Origin: Candidatus Micrarchaeota archaeon UBA95
Lineage (GTDB): Archaea; Micrarchaeota; Micrarchaeia; Norongarragalinales; Norongarragalinaceae
DNA length: 8,827 bases
Assembly (NCBI GenBank): GCA_002499405.1
Contig: DALH01000011.1
Coordinates: 1,277-10,103, forward strand
Direction of reading: 5' to 3'
Of this stretch, positions 1 to 6,480 are shown one piece after another (positions within the stretch are counted from its first letter, which is position 1; every line of letters starts with the position of its first letter). The notes below the pieces were generated by a model, which worked only from the letters and a program-made list of their open reading frames with translations, did not search any database and was not told where the DNA came from. Position numbers and translations under genes: made by a program.

Positions 1-1
1 G

Positions 2-424
2 AATTACGTTGAACTGCCTTACGGCGTGAAGGGAATGGACGTCTGTTTTTCCGGCCTCTTAACAAGGGCCAAGCACCTGGCGGATGCAGGAGAAAACAGG
101 AGCGACCTGGCTTTTTCCTTGCAGGAATCCGCGTTCTCCATGCTCGTGGAGGTGGCCGAGCGCGCCATGGCTCACTGCGACAAGAAGGAACTGCTTCTCG
201 GCGGCGGCGTGGCGTGCTCGAAAATCCTTCAAGAAAAATGCAGGATAATGTGCGAGGAGCGCGGCGCGCAAATGTTCGTGCCAGCCAACGAGTTTTTGGT
301 GGACAACGCGGCAATGATTGCGTGGCAAGGCGTCCTGGAAAAGCGCAAGGCGAACAAGAATTACGATGAGTGGCAGCCGAACCCGCAATGGCGCACGGAC
401 GAAGTAAAAGTTGATTGGCGTTAG
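2..424 (+). CDS. kae1: TsaD/Kae1, tRNA t6A37 threonylcarbamoyltransferase (C-terminal part, 5' end outside window)
   Basis: The protein transfers the threonylcarbamoyl group from threonylcarbamoyl-AMP to A37 of ANN-decoding tRNAs, as the catalytic subunit of the archaeal KEOPS complex. The frame is open from position 2, with no start in the window, and 140 residues are visible. Seen: an ELPYGVKGMDVCFSGLL segment typical of Kae1 near the left edge, the glycine-rich nucleotide-binding stretch LLLGGGVACSKIL, and FLVDNAAMIAWQG, whose Asp matches the conserved metal ligand of the DNGAMIA motif (Ala replaces the usual Gly). The protein ends shortly afterwards at VDWR, so there is no fused Bud32 kinase domain as found in some archaea. 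The stop codon (422-424) overlaps the convergent tsaC stop (421-423). Family assignment is firm; the N-terminal half, including the HxxxH metal site, cannot be assessed. Confidence 0.9.
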   Translation, partial: NYVELPYGVKGMDVCFSGLLTRAKHLADAGENRSDLAFSLQESAFSMLVEVAERAMAHCDKKELLLGGGVACSKILQEKCRIMCEERGAQMFVPANEFLVDNAAMIAWQGVLEKRKANKNYDEWQPNPQWRTDEVKVDWR

Positions 425-957
425 CGGCGCAAGACGAGCCCGCGCGTGAGGTCCACGACTTGAGACGGCTTGTTCTTGAGTGCGCCATCAAAGATTACCT
501 CGTCCACTTTCGGGGCGAGGAGTGCGAAATCCTTTTTGGTTGAGCCGTGGCCGCGCCCCGAAACGTTGGCGCTCGTAGTCACGAACGGCTTGCCCGTTTT
601 TTTCACGACGCGCTGGAACCAGTGGCTTATGAGGCGGACGCCGAGCGTTTTGGTGGACACGTTTTTGGCTACGCACTGGCGCTTCATTTTCAGGATTAGC
701 GTGTAAGGGCCGGGGAGCTTGTGCAACCACTTCTCCGCTTCCTTGTCAATTGAACAGTTGTCGCGCACCCATTTTTTGGTGGGCGCGATTACTGAGAACG
801 GCTTGTCGGGGCGTTGCTTGACTTTGCGGAGGCGCGCCACGGCGCGGGGGTTCGTAGCGTCGCAGCCGATGCCGTACACGGTGTCGGTCGGGTAAATGAT
901 TATTGCGCCGGCTTTCGCTAACCCGCTTAATCTTTTTACGTTGTGGGGCGGAGTCAT
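421..957 (-). CDS. tsaC: TsaC/YrdC-type L-threonylcarbamoyladenylate synthase
   Basis: This 178-residue protein makes threonylcarbamoyl-AMP from threonine, bicarbonate and ATP, the first step of t6A synthesis; its product is the substrate of the neighbouring TsaD/Kae1. Visible YrdC signatures are YPTDTVYGIGCDA (residues 22-34), KVKQRPDKPFSV (45-56, the KxxxRP..KP substrate-binding motif), LPGPYTLIL (81-89), LGVRLISH (105-112) and TTSANVSG (127-134). The length matches a stand-alone YrdC domain, without the extra C-terminal domain of the longer Sua5 form. The ATG at 957-955 lies two bases after the stop of the upstream eL41-like gene, so the two are probably cotranscribed and translationally coupled. 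Its 3' end overlaps tsaD tail to tail. Confidence in function is high. Confidence 0.9.
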   Translation of the reverse strand: MTPPHNVKRLSGLAKAGAIIIYPTDTVYGIGCDATNPRAVARLRKVKQRPDKPFSVIAPTKKWVRDNCSIDKEAEKWLHKLPGPYTLILKMKRQCVAKNVSTKTLGVRLISHWFQRVVKKTGKPFVTTSANVSGRGHGSTKKDFALLAPKVDEVIFDGALKNKPSQVVDLTRGLVLRR

Positions 958-959
958 TT

Positions 960-1073
960 CTAGAGCTTGCCGACGCGGCGCTTCATCTTGCGTTTTTGGC
1001 GTTTGCGCTTTTTCTTAATCCATTTCCAGCGCATGTGCCCCTTTTTTTTCCATTTTCTCGGTCTGGCACCCAT
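960..1073 (-). CDS. rpl41e: Ribosomal protein eL41-like small basic protein (37 aa)
   Basis: A short frame between the helicase and tsaC encodes a 37-residue, extremely Lys/Arg-rich peptide. Its core, MRWKWIKKKRKRQKRKMKRR (residues 14-33), followed by VGKL, resembles eL41, a roughly 25-residue single-helix protein of the large subunit that bridges to the small subunit in archaea and eukaryotes. I chose the ATG at 1073-1071 because AGGAGTGAT (1090-1082) sits 8 bases upstream and closely matches the anti-Shine-Dalgarno sequence. The in-frame ATG at 1034-1032 would give the classical 24-residue form but lacks such a site. The extra N-terminus (MGARPRKWKKKGH) is also basic. The stop lies 2 bases before the tsaC start. 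A TATA-like box lies upstream within the end of the helicase gene. Low complexity means homology rests on composition, length and the RWKW..K pattern. Confidence 0.75.
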   Translation of the reverse strand: MGARPRKWKKKGHMRWKWIKKKRKRQKRKMKRRVGKL

Positions 1074-1081
1074 TTAACAAA

Positions 1082-1090
1082 ATCACTCCT
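1082..1090 (-). promoter_or_regulatory. Shine-Dalgarno site of the eL41-like gene
   Basis: Read on the minus strand, AGGAGTGAT lies 8 bases before the ATG at 1073. It differs from the ideal AGGAGGTGAT by one missing G. It decides the longer 37-residue start over the internal ATG at 1034. Confidence 0.6.
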
Positions 1091-1128
1091 AGTGAAAAAA
1101 TAATTTTGAGTGTATTCATACGGTTGAA

Positions 1129-1142
1129 GCAATTTAAATACT
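1129..1142 (-). promoter_or_regulatory. Putative archaeal TATA box for the eL41-tsaC unit
   Basis: Minus-strand AGTATTTAAATTGC has the AT-rich core TATTTAAAT expected of an archaeal TBP site. It spans the helicase stop codon (1136-1134). Initiation about 25 bases downstream would fall near 1110, leaving a leader of roughly 35 bases that contains the Shine-Dalgarno site at 1090-1082. A T-rich stretch just downstream (minus-strand TTATTTTTT, around 1095-1103) could also end helicase transcription by the archaeal oligo-T mechanism. Both readings are inference from sequence. Confidence 0.4.
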
Positions 1143-3155
1143 TTTGCCGCTGATGGCGGCCTTCCGCTTTTCCTCGCTTAACGCGCGGTATTCCTCCCCC
1201 GTTTTCACTCCGGCGCGCCACAGGTAGCGCGCGCGCACGCGGCCGATTCCGCGTATGGAACATAACTCTAGGAGTTCGTCTTTGACGCCGTATTTGATGC
1301 GCCGCGTCAAGCGCTTGGCTTCGGCGTTTTCACGCGTGCGGTTCAAGGCGAATGCCATTTCCTGCAGCGAGTAGGCGAGCCACTCCGAGTTTCGTGCGCG
1401 CGTGTGCACGACTCCCGGCGGCAGGCCGAAGGAGTCCATGATTTGTTGTTCGGTTGCTTCGTTAATCCACGCGTTCAAGAGTTTGGCGGACTTGTATTTG
1501 TCCAGTAGTTCGGGGTCGTGCAGGTCCGGCTCCTCCAGCAGCGAGTAGCATTCCTCCCACAATTCCTTTTGCTCGTTTTTCGCGGCGCGGACGAGGGGGC
1601 GCGACTCGGTCGCGTTTGCCAGCTCCATCAAGTAGTCAAAGGGTTTTTTGTGATTGTTTTTTTGGATGAAGGAAATGAAGGAGGCGGCGGTCAAAGGGTC
1701 TATGTACAACTCGCTTACGCGTTTGCCTACCGGCGTTGCAACCAAGCCCCTTTTTTCGCGTACGAAATCGTATTCCTTCAGTTCCCCGACCACGCCATCC
1801 ACTTGCGAGAACAATTGCCGGGCGTCGCCGTACTGGTGCGCGAAAAAAGTTTTTTCAAAGAAGGAATAAATTTCGTCGTAGTCGCGGCAGTGGCCCGCGG
1901 CAATCAGGCCCAGGCAGTGGCCGCGCAGGAGGGGGCGCGACGACAACTGCGAGTAAACGTCTTCGAGTTCGCCGGACAGGTAACGCTCTTTCACTTCGTT
2001 TTTTTCGTGCGGCGTGCAACACAGCACGCCCACGCCCCTGTCGTCGTAGCGCGGGCGGCCGGCTCGCCCAACTATCTGGGCGGCTTCCAGGGCGGGAATG
2101 AATTCGGCGAAAGCGCCGTTGAACCGCTTCAAGTCGCGGACCAGCACCCACGAAGCTGGGTAGTCCAAACCCATTGCCAGCGTGGTCGTGCAAACGATTG
2201 CCTTCAGGCAGCGCAACTCCTTGAAGCCGCGCTCTATTGCGTCGCGTTGTTTTGCGACGAGTCCCGCGTGGTGGAACGCCGCGCCGTTGCGCATGCAATC
2301 CGCCAGGGCGCGGCACTGCCCCGTGGGGTGGCCCAACGCGTTCAACGCGTTTTCCGCGAGGGCTTCGCAGGCCTCCTTCTCGGGTTCCGTGAGAAATTTT
2401 TCGGTGGTGGAAGACAATTGTTTTGCGAGGGATTCGGCGTTGCGCCGCGACGAAACAAATACGAGCGCCTGCCCCTTGCCCCCATTTTCTTGGAGCGCCT
2501 TTTTCAGCAGGGCGCGTTCCCTTCCCCCCGAAATTTTTTCGGAGTGCGACGCGAACTCTAGTTCTTCCCCGTCGCATACCCCTATTTCTAGGGGCGTAGG
2601 GCGGTAATCGCTTTTCACGAGGCGCGCTCCCAGCCAGTCCGCGAAATCCTTGTCGTTCGGAATCGTGGCGCTCAACGCGAGCACGCGAACCCCGTTGTCA
2701 AGGAGTTTCGTGGCCACCATTTCAAGGGTTGCCCCGCGCCGGCCGTCGCCCATCAAATGCACTTCGTCTATGACCGCCAGCGAAACGTCTTTGAGCCAGG
2801 GCGCCTTGTGGCGGAACAACGAATCAAGTTTTTCGCTGGTGGAGACGACGACGTCGTATTCCCGCAAATGCTCGGAGGAGGAATCCAACTCGCCGGTGGC
2901 CAAGCCGACCGTCAACCCGAAGGGTTCCAGCGCCTCCTTGAATTCCTTCTTTTTCTCCGTTGCCAGCGCGCGCAGGGGCACCACGTAAACGCTTTTACCC
3001 TCGTTTTCCGCAATTGCCTTCAAGGCGAGCAGGGTCTTACCGGACGCGGTGGGTGCGCTCACCACGCAGTTGCCTGCCCCGAGGTAGTCCTGTTCCAGCG
3101 CCTGTTTTTGCAGGGGGTTGGGTTCGGGGTAACCGAGTTTGAGGAGCGTTTCCAT
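1134..3155 (-). CDS. hel308: Hel308-like superfamily 2 DNA helicase
   Basis: This is a 673-residue SF2 helicase of the Ski2/Hel308 type, an ATP-dependent 3'-5' DNA helicase group linked to stalled replication forks and recombination in archaea. Motifs in order: a Q-motif-like PNPLQKQAL (13-20), Walker A APTASGKT (34-41), Ia PLRALA (60-65), DEVH box (130-133), SAT (162-164), FVSSRRNA (motif IV), TTTLAMGLDYP (motif V), and QIVGRAGRP (360-368, motif VI with both arginine fingers R364 and R367). A C-terminal helix-hairpin-helix, IRGIGRVRARYLWRAG, begins at residue 634 and corresponds to the DNA-gripping final domain of Hel308. The protein is a little shorter than typical Hel308 (about 700-720 residues) and ends soon after this domain. 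The ATG at 3155-3153 is preceded by AAGGA on the minus strand. All catalytic motifs look intact. It could instead be another Ski2-like archaeal helicase, but the HhH tail favours Hel308. Confidence 0.85.
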   Translation of the reverse strand: METLLKLGYPEPNPLQKQALEQDYLGAGNCVVSAPTASGKTLLALKAIAENEGKSVYVVPLRALATEKKKEFKEALEPFGLTVGLATGELDSSSEHLREYDVVVSTSEKLDSLFRHKAPWLKDVSLAVIDEVHLMGDGRRGATLEMVATKLLDNGVRVLALSATIPNDKDFADWLGARLVKSDYRPTPLEIGVCDGEELEFASHSEKISGGRERALLKKALQENGGKGQALVFVSSRRNAESLAKQLSSTTEKFLTEPEKEACEALAENALNALGHPTGQCRALADCMRNGAAFHHAGLVAKQRDAIERGFKELRCLKAIVCTTTLAMGLDYPASWVLVRDLKRFNGAFAEFIPALEAAQIVGRAGRPRYDDRGVGVLCCTPHEKNEVKERYLSGELEDVYSQLSSRPLLRGHCLGLIAAGHCRDYDEIYSFFEKTFFAHQYGDARQLFSQVDGVVGELKEYDFVREKRGLVATPVGKRVSELYIDPLTAASFISFIQKNNHKKPFDYLMELANATESRPLVRAAKNEQKELWEECYSLLEEPDLHDPELLDKYKSAKLLNAWINEATEQQIMDSFGLPPGVVHTRARNSEWLAYSLQEMAFALNRTRENAEAKRLTRRIKYGVKDELLELCSIRGIGRVRARYLWRAGVKTGEEYRALSEEKRKAAISGKSI

Positions 3156-3211
3156 GCATTCCTTGGGTTTTTACTCGGTTAAAAACAGTGGGAGACCTTG
3201 GTTCCAGTGCC

Positions 3212-3757
3212 TTACTTCGCAGCGAGTATTGCCTTGACTATCCTGTTGAAGTTTCTTTGAGCAGTTCGGACCAGTGGGTGGTTGTTACGGATTTGCGCGC
3301 TTCCGAGCTGTGAGGGCTTGGCTTCCAACAACTTGTATTCCCGCGGAATTTTTTTGTTGGCCGTGGTGGTCACGGTCAGCAAGCCCTTGTTTATCAAGAT
3401 TTTTGCTTTTGGTCCTTCCCTGTTTTCATTCCATTTTGAGACGAGTTTAATGAGTTCCGGCTTGATTTTTTTGAGTTCTTCCGGCGTTATCTCGACCTCG
3501 CTTGGGTGCAACCTTATGCTTACGGCGCCTCCTTTGCTTGCATCGGTGGTGACGCGAAAACCCCTGGTAACCCCGTTGTCCCGGACCCTTGGTTCCCTGA
3601 GGCGGAGCCCCCTGCAAATGGCTTCGTTGTTTTCAATTAATTTGGCGTTTATTTCGTCTTTTACGGGGTTCTTCTTCGGTTCCTTTCGCACGACTTCCCT
3701 ATAAGCGTTTTCACTTGCTTCTGCCGGGCGCCTGAACCCGGGGTATGGATTCCTCAT
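3212..3757 (-). CDS. Hypothetical basic protein (181 aa)
   Basis: I do not recognise a family. The protein is soluble-looking, with no signal peptide or membrane segment, and rich in Lys, Arg and Asn. It opens with MRNPYPGFRRP and a charged, probably disordered region. A stretch of about 100 residues follows that alternates hydrophobic beta-like segments (GGAVSIRLHPSEVEITPEE; AKILINKGLLTVTTTANKK) with a predicted helix (ELKKIKPELIKLVSKW). It ends in a basic helix (RNFNRIVKAILAAK). I prefer the ATG at 3757-3755 because GAGGTG lies 10 bases upstream; a TTG seven codons earlier (3778) would overlap that site. It is transcribed away from tpiA from a shared divergent region and lies 56 bases upstream of the helicase, so the two may be cotranscribed. 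A nucleic-acid-related role is possible from charge alone, but this is a guess. Confidence 0.7.
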   Translation of the reverse strand: MRNPYPGFRRPAEASENAYREVVRKEPKKNPVKDEINAKLIENNEAICRGLRLREPRVRDNGVTRGFRVTTDASKGGAVSIRLHPSEVEITPEELKKIKPELIKLVSKWNENREGPKAKILINKGLLTVTTTANKKIPREYKLLEAKPSQLGSAQIRNNHPLVRTAQRNFNRIVKAILAAK

Positions 3758-3808
3758 TTCTTGTAAGCACCTCTTCAATCTACTAGTAACTGTATTGTGG
3801 GCAGTGAG

Positions 3809-3820
3809 TCATTTAAATGA
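3809..3820. promoter_or_regulatory. Palindromic TATA-like element shared by divergent genes
   Basis: TCATTTAAATGA is a perfect 12-base palindrome in the intergenic region between the 181-residue minus-strand gene and tpiA. ATTTAAAT is a plausible archaeal TATA box on both strands. Toward tpiA, initiation about 25-27 bases away would fall near 3840-3842, giving a leaderless or very short-leader mRNA. Toward the minus-strand gene it would fall near 3789, leaving about 30 bases of leader that includes its GAGGTG site. No experimental start is known, so assignment in both directions is inference. Confidence 0.45.
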
Positions 3821-3850
3821 TTTCCCCGTAATTCTTGCGGGGTGGGTTTG

Positions 3851-4510
3851 ATGTTGGTGCTTAACTTGAAGGCGTACCCGGATAGCGCGGGGTTAAAGGG
3901 CTTGAAACTCGCGGAAGTTGCGCGCGATGCAGCCGAAGCCGCGGGAAAAACGGTAGTGGTTTGCCCCCAGCAATGCGATTTGCGTTGGGTATTGGAAAAA
4001 GTTCCGGAGACGAAACACTACAAGGTGTTCGCGCAGCACGGCGACGCAGTTAGCCAGGGCTCGCGCACGGGCTGGATTCCGTTGGAAGCCGTGAAAGGTT
4101 GCGGGGCTTCGGGTTTGTTAATAAACCACTCCGAGCACCGCATTGAAAACGTCAAGGAAACGATTCAAGCCGCGAAGGCATTGCGCTTGACGGCCGTGGT
4201 CTGCGCGCAGTCTCCCGAGGAGTCAAAAAAGTTTTCGGGTTTTGAGCCGTTCGCAGTTGCCTTTGAGCCCCCGGACCTCATCGGTTCCGGAATATCGGTT
4301 ACAACGCGGCCCGAAGTAGCGGAGGAATCCATCAAGGCGATTAAGGAGGGCGGGTCCGCGAAGCCGTTCGTGGGCGCGGGCGTAAGCAACTCCGTGGACG
4401 TCCGCGAGTCATTTGCGTTGGGTGCGGAAGGCGTGCTCCTGGCGAGCGCTTTCGTGAAGGCCGAGAAACCGCGCGCGTTGCTGGATGGGATGCTGGTGAA
4501 CTGCCCGTGA
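3851..4510 (+). CDS. tpiA: Triosephosphate isomerase, archaeal type
   Basis: The enzyme interconverts dihydroxyacetone phosphate and glyceraldehyde 3-phosphate in glycolysis and gluconeogenesis. With the ATG at 3851 it has 219 residues, matching the short archaeal TIM (about 220-230) rather than the 250-residue bacterial form. Catalytic residues are visible: N5 and K7 in VLNLKAYP, H93 in LINHSEHR, and E139 in FEPPDLIG. The phosphate-binding end FVGAGVSN and GAEGVLLASAFV complete the barrel. GGGGTGG at 3839-3845 gives a Shine-Dalgarno site for this ATG. A GTG at 3842 would add three residues (MGL) and fits a leaderless start from the upstream TATA element; the choice is unresolved. It heads a four-gene unit, its stop overlapping the next start by four bases. 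Function is well supported. Confidence 0.92.
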   Translation: MLVLNLKAYPDSAGLKGLKLAEVARDAAEAAGKTVVVCPQQCDLRWVLEKVPETKHYKVFAQHGDAVSQGSRTGWIPLEAVKGCGASGLLINHSEHRIENVKETIQAAKALRLTAVVCAQSPEESKKFSGFEPFAVAFEPPDLIGSGISVTTRPEVAEESIKAIKEGGSAKPFVGAGVSNSVDVRESFALGAEGVLLASAFVKAEKPRALLDGMLVNCP

Positions 4511-5355
4511 AGTTGCACAAGTTGTTGCATTCGTTGCCGCCCTACAACTTTCCGGGGCAGGAGGAACAGGACTACGACTCGGCGGGTTACGTGGTAGTGC
4601 CCGTTCCCTTTGATTCAACTGCGTGTTACGGCGGAAACGCGCGGAACGGCCCTCTCGCCGTCATGCAGGCGTCGCGCCAACTTTCCTTTTACGACTGGGA
4701 GAGCAAAAGCGCGCCAATTGAGAAAGGGATTTTTTGTACGCGGGAACTGGAGCCGGTGCGCGGCGACGCGCGCTTGACCGTTGAACGCGTTCGGCAGGCG
4801 TGCGAGGAAATCGTTGACGACAACAAGAAGCCTGTGCTTTTGGGCGGCGAACACCTGATTTCCCTTGGGGGGGTTCAAGCGTGCAAGCCGGACAGCGTGC
4901 TGGTTTTGGATGCGCACGCGGACGCGTGGAACGAGTTAGAGGGTTCGAAGTGGTCGCATGCCTGCGTTTCGCGGAGGATGCACGAGGAGGGGGCTTGCGT
5001 TAGCGTAGCGGGCGTGCGCTCCATAAGCGAGGAGGAGCTGGATTACTCCAAAAAAAAGGGTTTCAACGTTTTTTACGCGAACAAGTCCACGGTGGGGGAC
5101 GTGGTAAAGTCGTTGAAGGGAAGGGTCTACATTTCCGTGGATGTTGACGTGTTGGACCCTTCGGTGATGCCGAGCACGGGAACGCCGGAGCCGGGCGGCT
5201 TGTCGTGGGAACAGGTGTGTTCGTTGTTGGAGGCAATCGGACAAAAAAGAAAGGTGGTCGGGTTTGACCTGGTTGAACTCGCGCCCATCCCGTTCCTGGA
5301 GGCGCCGAATTATTTGGCGGCCAAACTATTGTACAAAATGGTTGGGTGGTTTTGA
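4507..5355 (+). CDS. speB: Agmatinase/arginase-family ureohydrolase
   Basis: This 282-residue enzyme belongs to the binuclear-manganese ureohydrolases, which release urea from guanidino compounds. Agmatinase (agmatine to putrescine) is the most likely activity in an archaeon. All metal-binding motifs are present: GGEH with H116, DAHAD with D135, H137 and D139, and SVDVDVLDP with D212 and D214. It ends with the family's FDLVELAP segment. SHACVSRRM occupies the place of the substrate-loop HGTPFRR, so specificity could differ from classical agmatinase. Arginase, guanidinobutyrase or formimidoylglutamase activity cannot be excluded from sequence. The GTG start at 4507 overlaps the tpiA stop (GTGA), and the next gene starts directly after its own stop, indicating translational coupling. 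Confidence 0.85.
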   Translation: MKLHKLLHSLPPYNFPGQEEQDYDSAGYVVVPVPFDSTACYGGNARNGPLAVMQASRQLSFYDWESKSAPIEKGIFCTRELEPVRGDARLTVERVRQACEEIVDDNKKPVLLGGEHLISLGGVQACKPDSVLVLDAHADAWNELEGSKWSHACVSRRMHEEGACVSVAGVRSISEEELDYSKKKGFNVFYANKSTVGDVVKSLKGRVYISVDVDVLDPSVMPSTGTPEPGGLSWEQVCSLLEAIGQKRKVVGFDLVELAPIPFLEAPNYLAAKLLYKMVGWF

Positions 5356-6480
5356 GTGAAAGCGGAAATTGTTTTGCCCGACGGCTTGACGCTAAAAGAA
5401 TTCAGGGAACGCCTTGAAAAAAAGGTGGGATTGAACGACTTGTTCGTGGTGTGCCAGCCCACGGCGGTGCAGCACGTGGCCGAGGACTTGGAGCGCTTGG
5501 GCGTTCCCTTAAAAAACTTTTTTGAAGTTGGGTTGGACGCGTTCGGCGACGGGGAAAAACGCTTTTACGTCTCGCACGAAGACGCGGCCGCCCTCAAAAA
5601 AGCGGCGTCACGCGAAGAAACGCGTTTCATCATACTCGTGGGTACGCGCCCGTTCCAGCAGGCCGAGGACTGGCTGGACGCGTTTTTCACTTTGGAGGCG
5701 GCGCAACCCGTTCTCCCCACGAAACGCACGGTCGTGGTGTGCACTTACGCGGCTTATTTGCGCGGCCACCGCAAAACCAAGGACGGGAAGGGGGGGCATG
5801 TCTTCGCCTCCGAACCGCTCGCCGCGCAAGTGTTCGTGGACAAAATCCTTTCGCGGCCCTTCAACTCCAGGTATTGCATCGTAACGCCGCACACCAAGGA
5901 GAAAAGCGTTTTGGGGCGCCTCCTCAAACCGTTTTACCCGTTGCCCGTATTCGTGGAAGTGGTGCGGCGCGCTTACCCCTCATTGAACATCAGCTTGTTC
6001 GCGCCCGACGAGGAGGCCTCCATCACGGTGCGCGCCGAACTCAACCGCGCGCTCGGCCGGAAAGTGAATACGGCTTACGTGAAAAAATTCCGTGGCGCGG
6101 GAATAGACAAGACCAAAGCGGAGGAATTCGTGGGCAACGTTTCCGGCACCAACGTGTTGTGCTTTGACGACCTGACTTCCACTGGCGGCTCGCTCGCGCG
6201 GACGGTGGATAAATCCCTTCAACAAGGCGCGAAGGGCGTGATGGTCGGCGTCACGCACATGGTGACCCTAGCCGCGCTCGTCCGCCTCCTTGAGTCGCGT
6301 GCAAACCACGTCGTGTTCACCAACTCGATTGACTTGAATTACCTGCTTTCCACGAACCGCAAGCTGTCCCGCAAGGCGACCCAGCTCGTGCGCCGCCACC
6401 TCGGCGGGAAACTGCATTACGTGAGCGTCGCGCCCACCATCCTAGAGGAAAGCGTGAAGGTTCTCGCAAAGAGGAAATGA
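5356..6480 (+). CDS. Divergent ribose-phosphate pyrophosphokinase (PRPP synthetase)-like protein
   Basis: The protein resembles PRPP synthetase, which makes 5-phosphoribosyl diphosphate from ribose 5-phosphate and ATP for nucleotide synthesis. Visible signatures are FGDGEKRF with D65-G66-E67 (the ATP-side F.DGE motif), the CTYAAYLRGHRK segment in place of PY..Y.RQDR, APDEEA around 216-221 (cf. PDxGA), the basic AYVKKFR that may act as the catalytic loop, and CFDDLTSTGGS with D271-D272 as the PRPP-binding loop, then GAKGVMVGVTH. At 374 residues it is clearly longer than usual archaeal enzymes (about 285), with extra length at the N-terminus and in the middle. Several family positions are altered, so it may act on another substrate or be regulatory. 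The GTG start abuts the upstream stop (TGA then GTG), and its 3' end overlaps endoQ by ATGA. Phosphoribosyltransferase-fold membership is likely; exact activity is less sure. Confidence 0.7.
   Translation: MKAEIVLPDGLTLKEFRERLEKKVGLNDLFVVCQPTAVQHVAEDLERLGVPLKNFFEVGLDAFGDGEKRFYVSHEDAAALKKAASREETRFIILVGTRPFQQAEDWLDAFFTLEAAQPVLPTKRTVVVCTYAAYLRGHRKTKDGKGGHVFASEPLAAQVFVDKILSRPFNSRYCIVTPHTKEKSVLGRLLKPFYPLPVFVEVVRRAYPSLNISLFAPDEEASITVRAELNRALGRKVNTAYVKKFRGAGIDKTKAEEFVGNVSGTNVLCFDDLTSTGGSLARTVDKSLQQGAKGVMVGVTHMVTLAALVRLLESRANHVVFTNSIDLNYLLSTNRKLSRKATQLVRRHLGGKLHYVSVAPTILEESVKVLAKRK

Noticed and set aside
1015..1263. 82-codon minus-strand frame covering the helicase end and part of the eL41-like gene
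   Set aside because: It is out of frame with both, has no Shine-Dalgarno support, and includes a chance hydrophobic stretch. The eL41-like frame has far better start and composition evidence.
1518..2561. Long plus-strand open frame (347 codons) opposite the helicase
   Set aside because: It is antisense to a helicase with all motifs intact; its translation is low-complexity (Ala/Arg/Gln/Val/Phe-rich) with no domain. GC-rich third positions explain the lack of stops.
1855..2577. 240-codon minus-strand frame overlapping the helicase in another frame
   Set aside because: It is Arg/Gly/Pro-rich out-of-frame translation of the same helicase DNA, with no recognisable motif.
3842..3850. GTG at 3842 as the definite tpiA start
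   Set aside because: It overlaps the GGGGTGG ribosome-binding site for the ATG at 3851 and adds only three residues. Kept only as a leaderless alternative.
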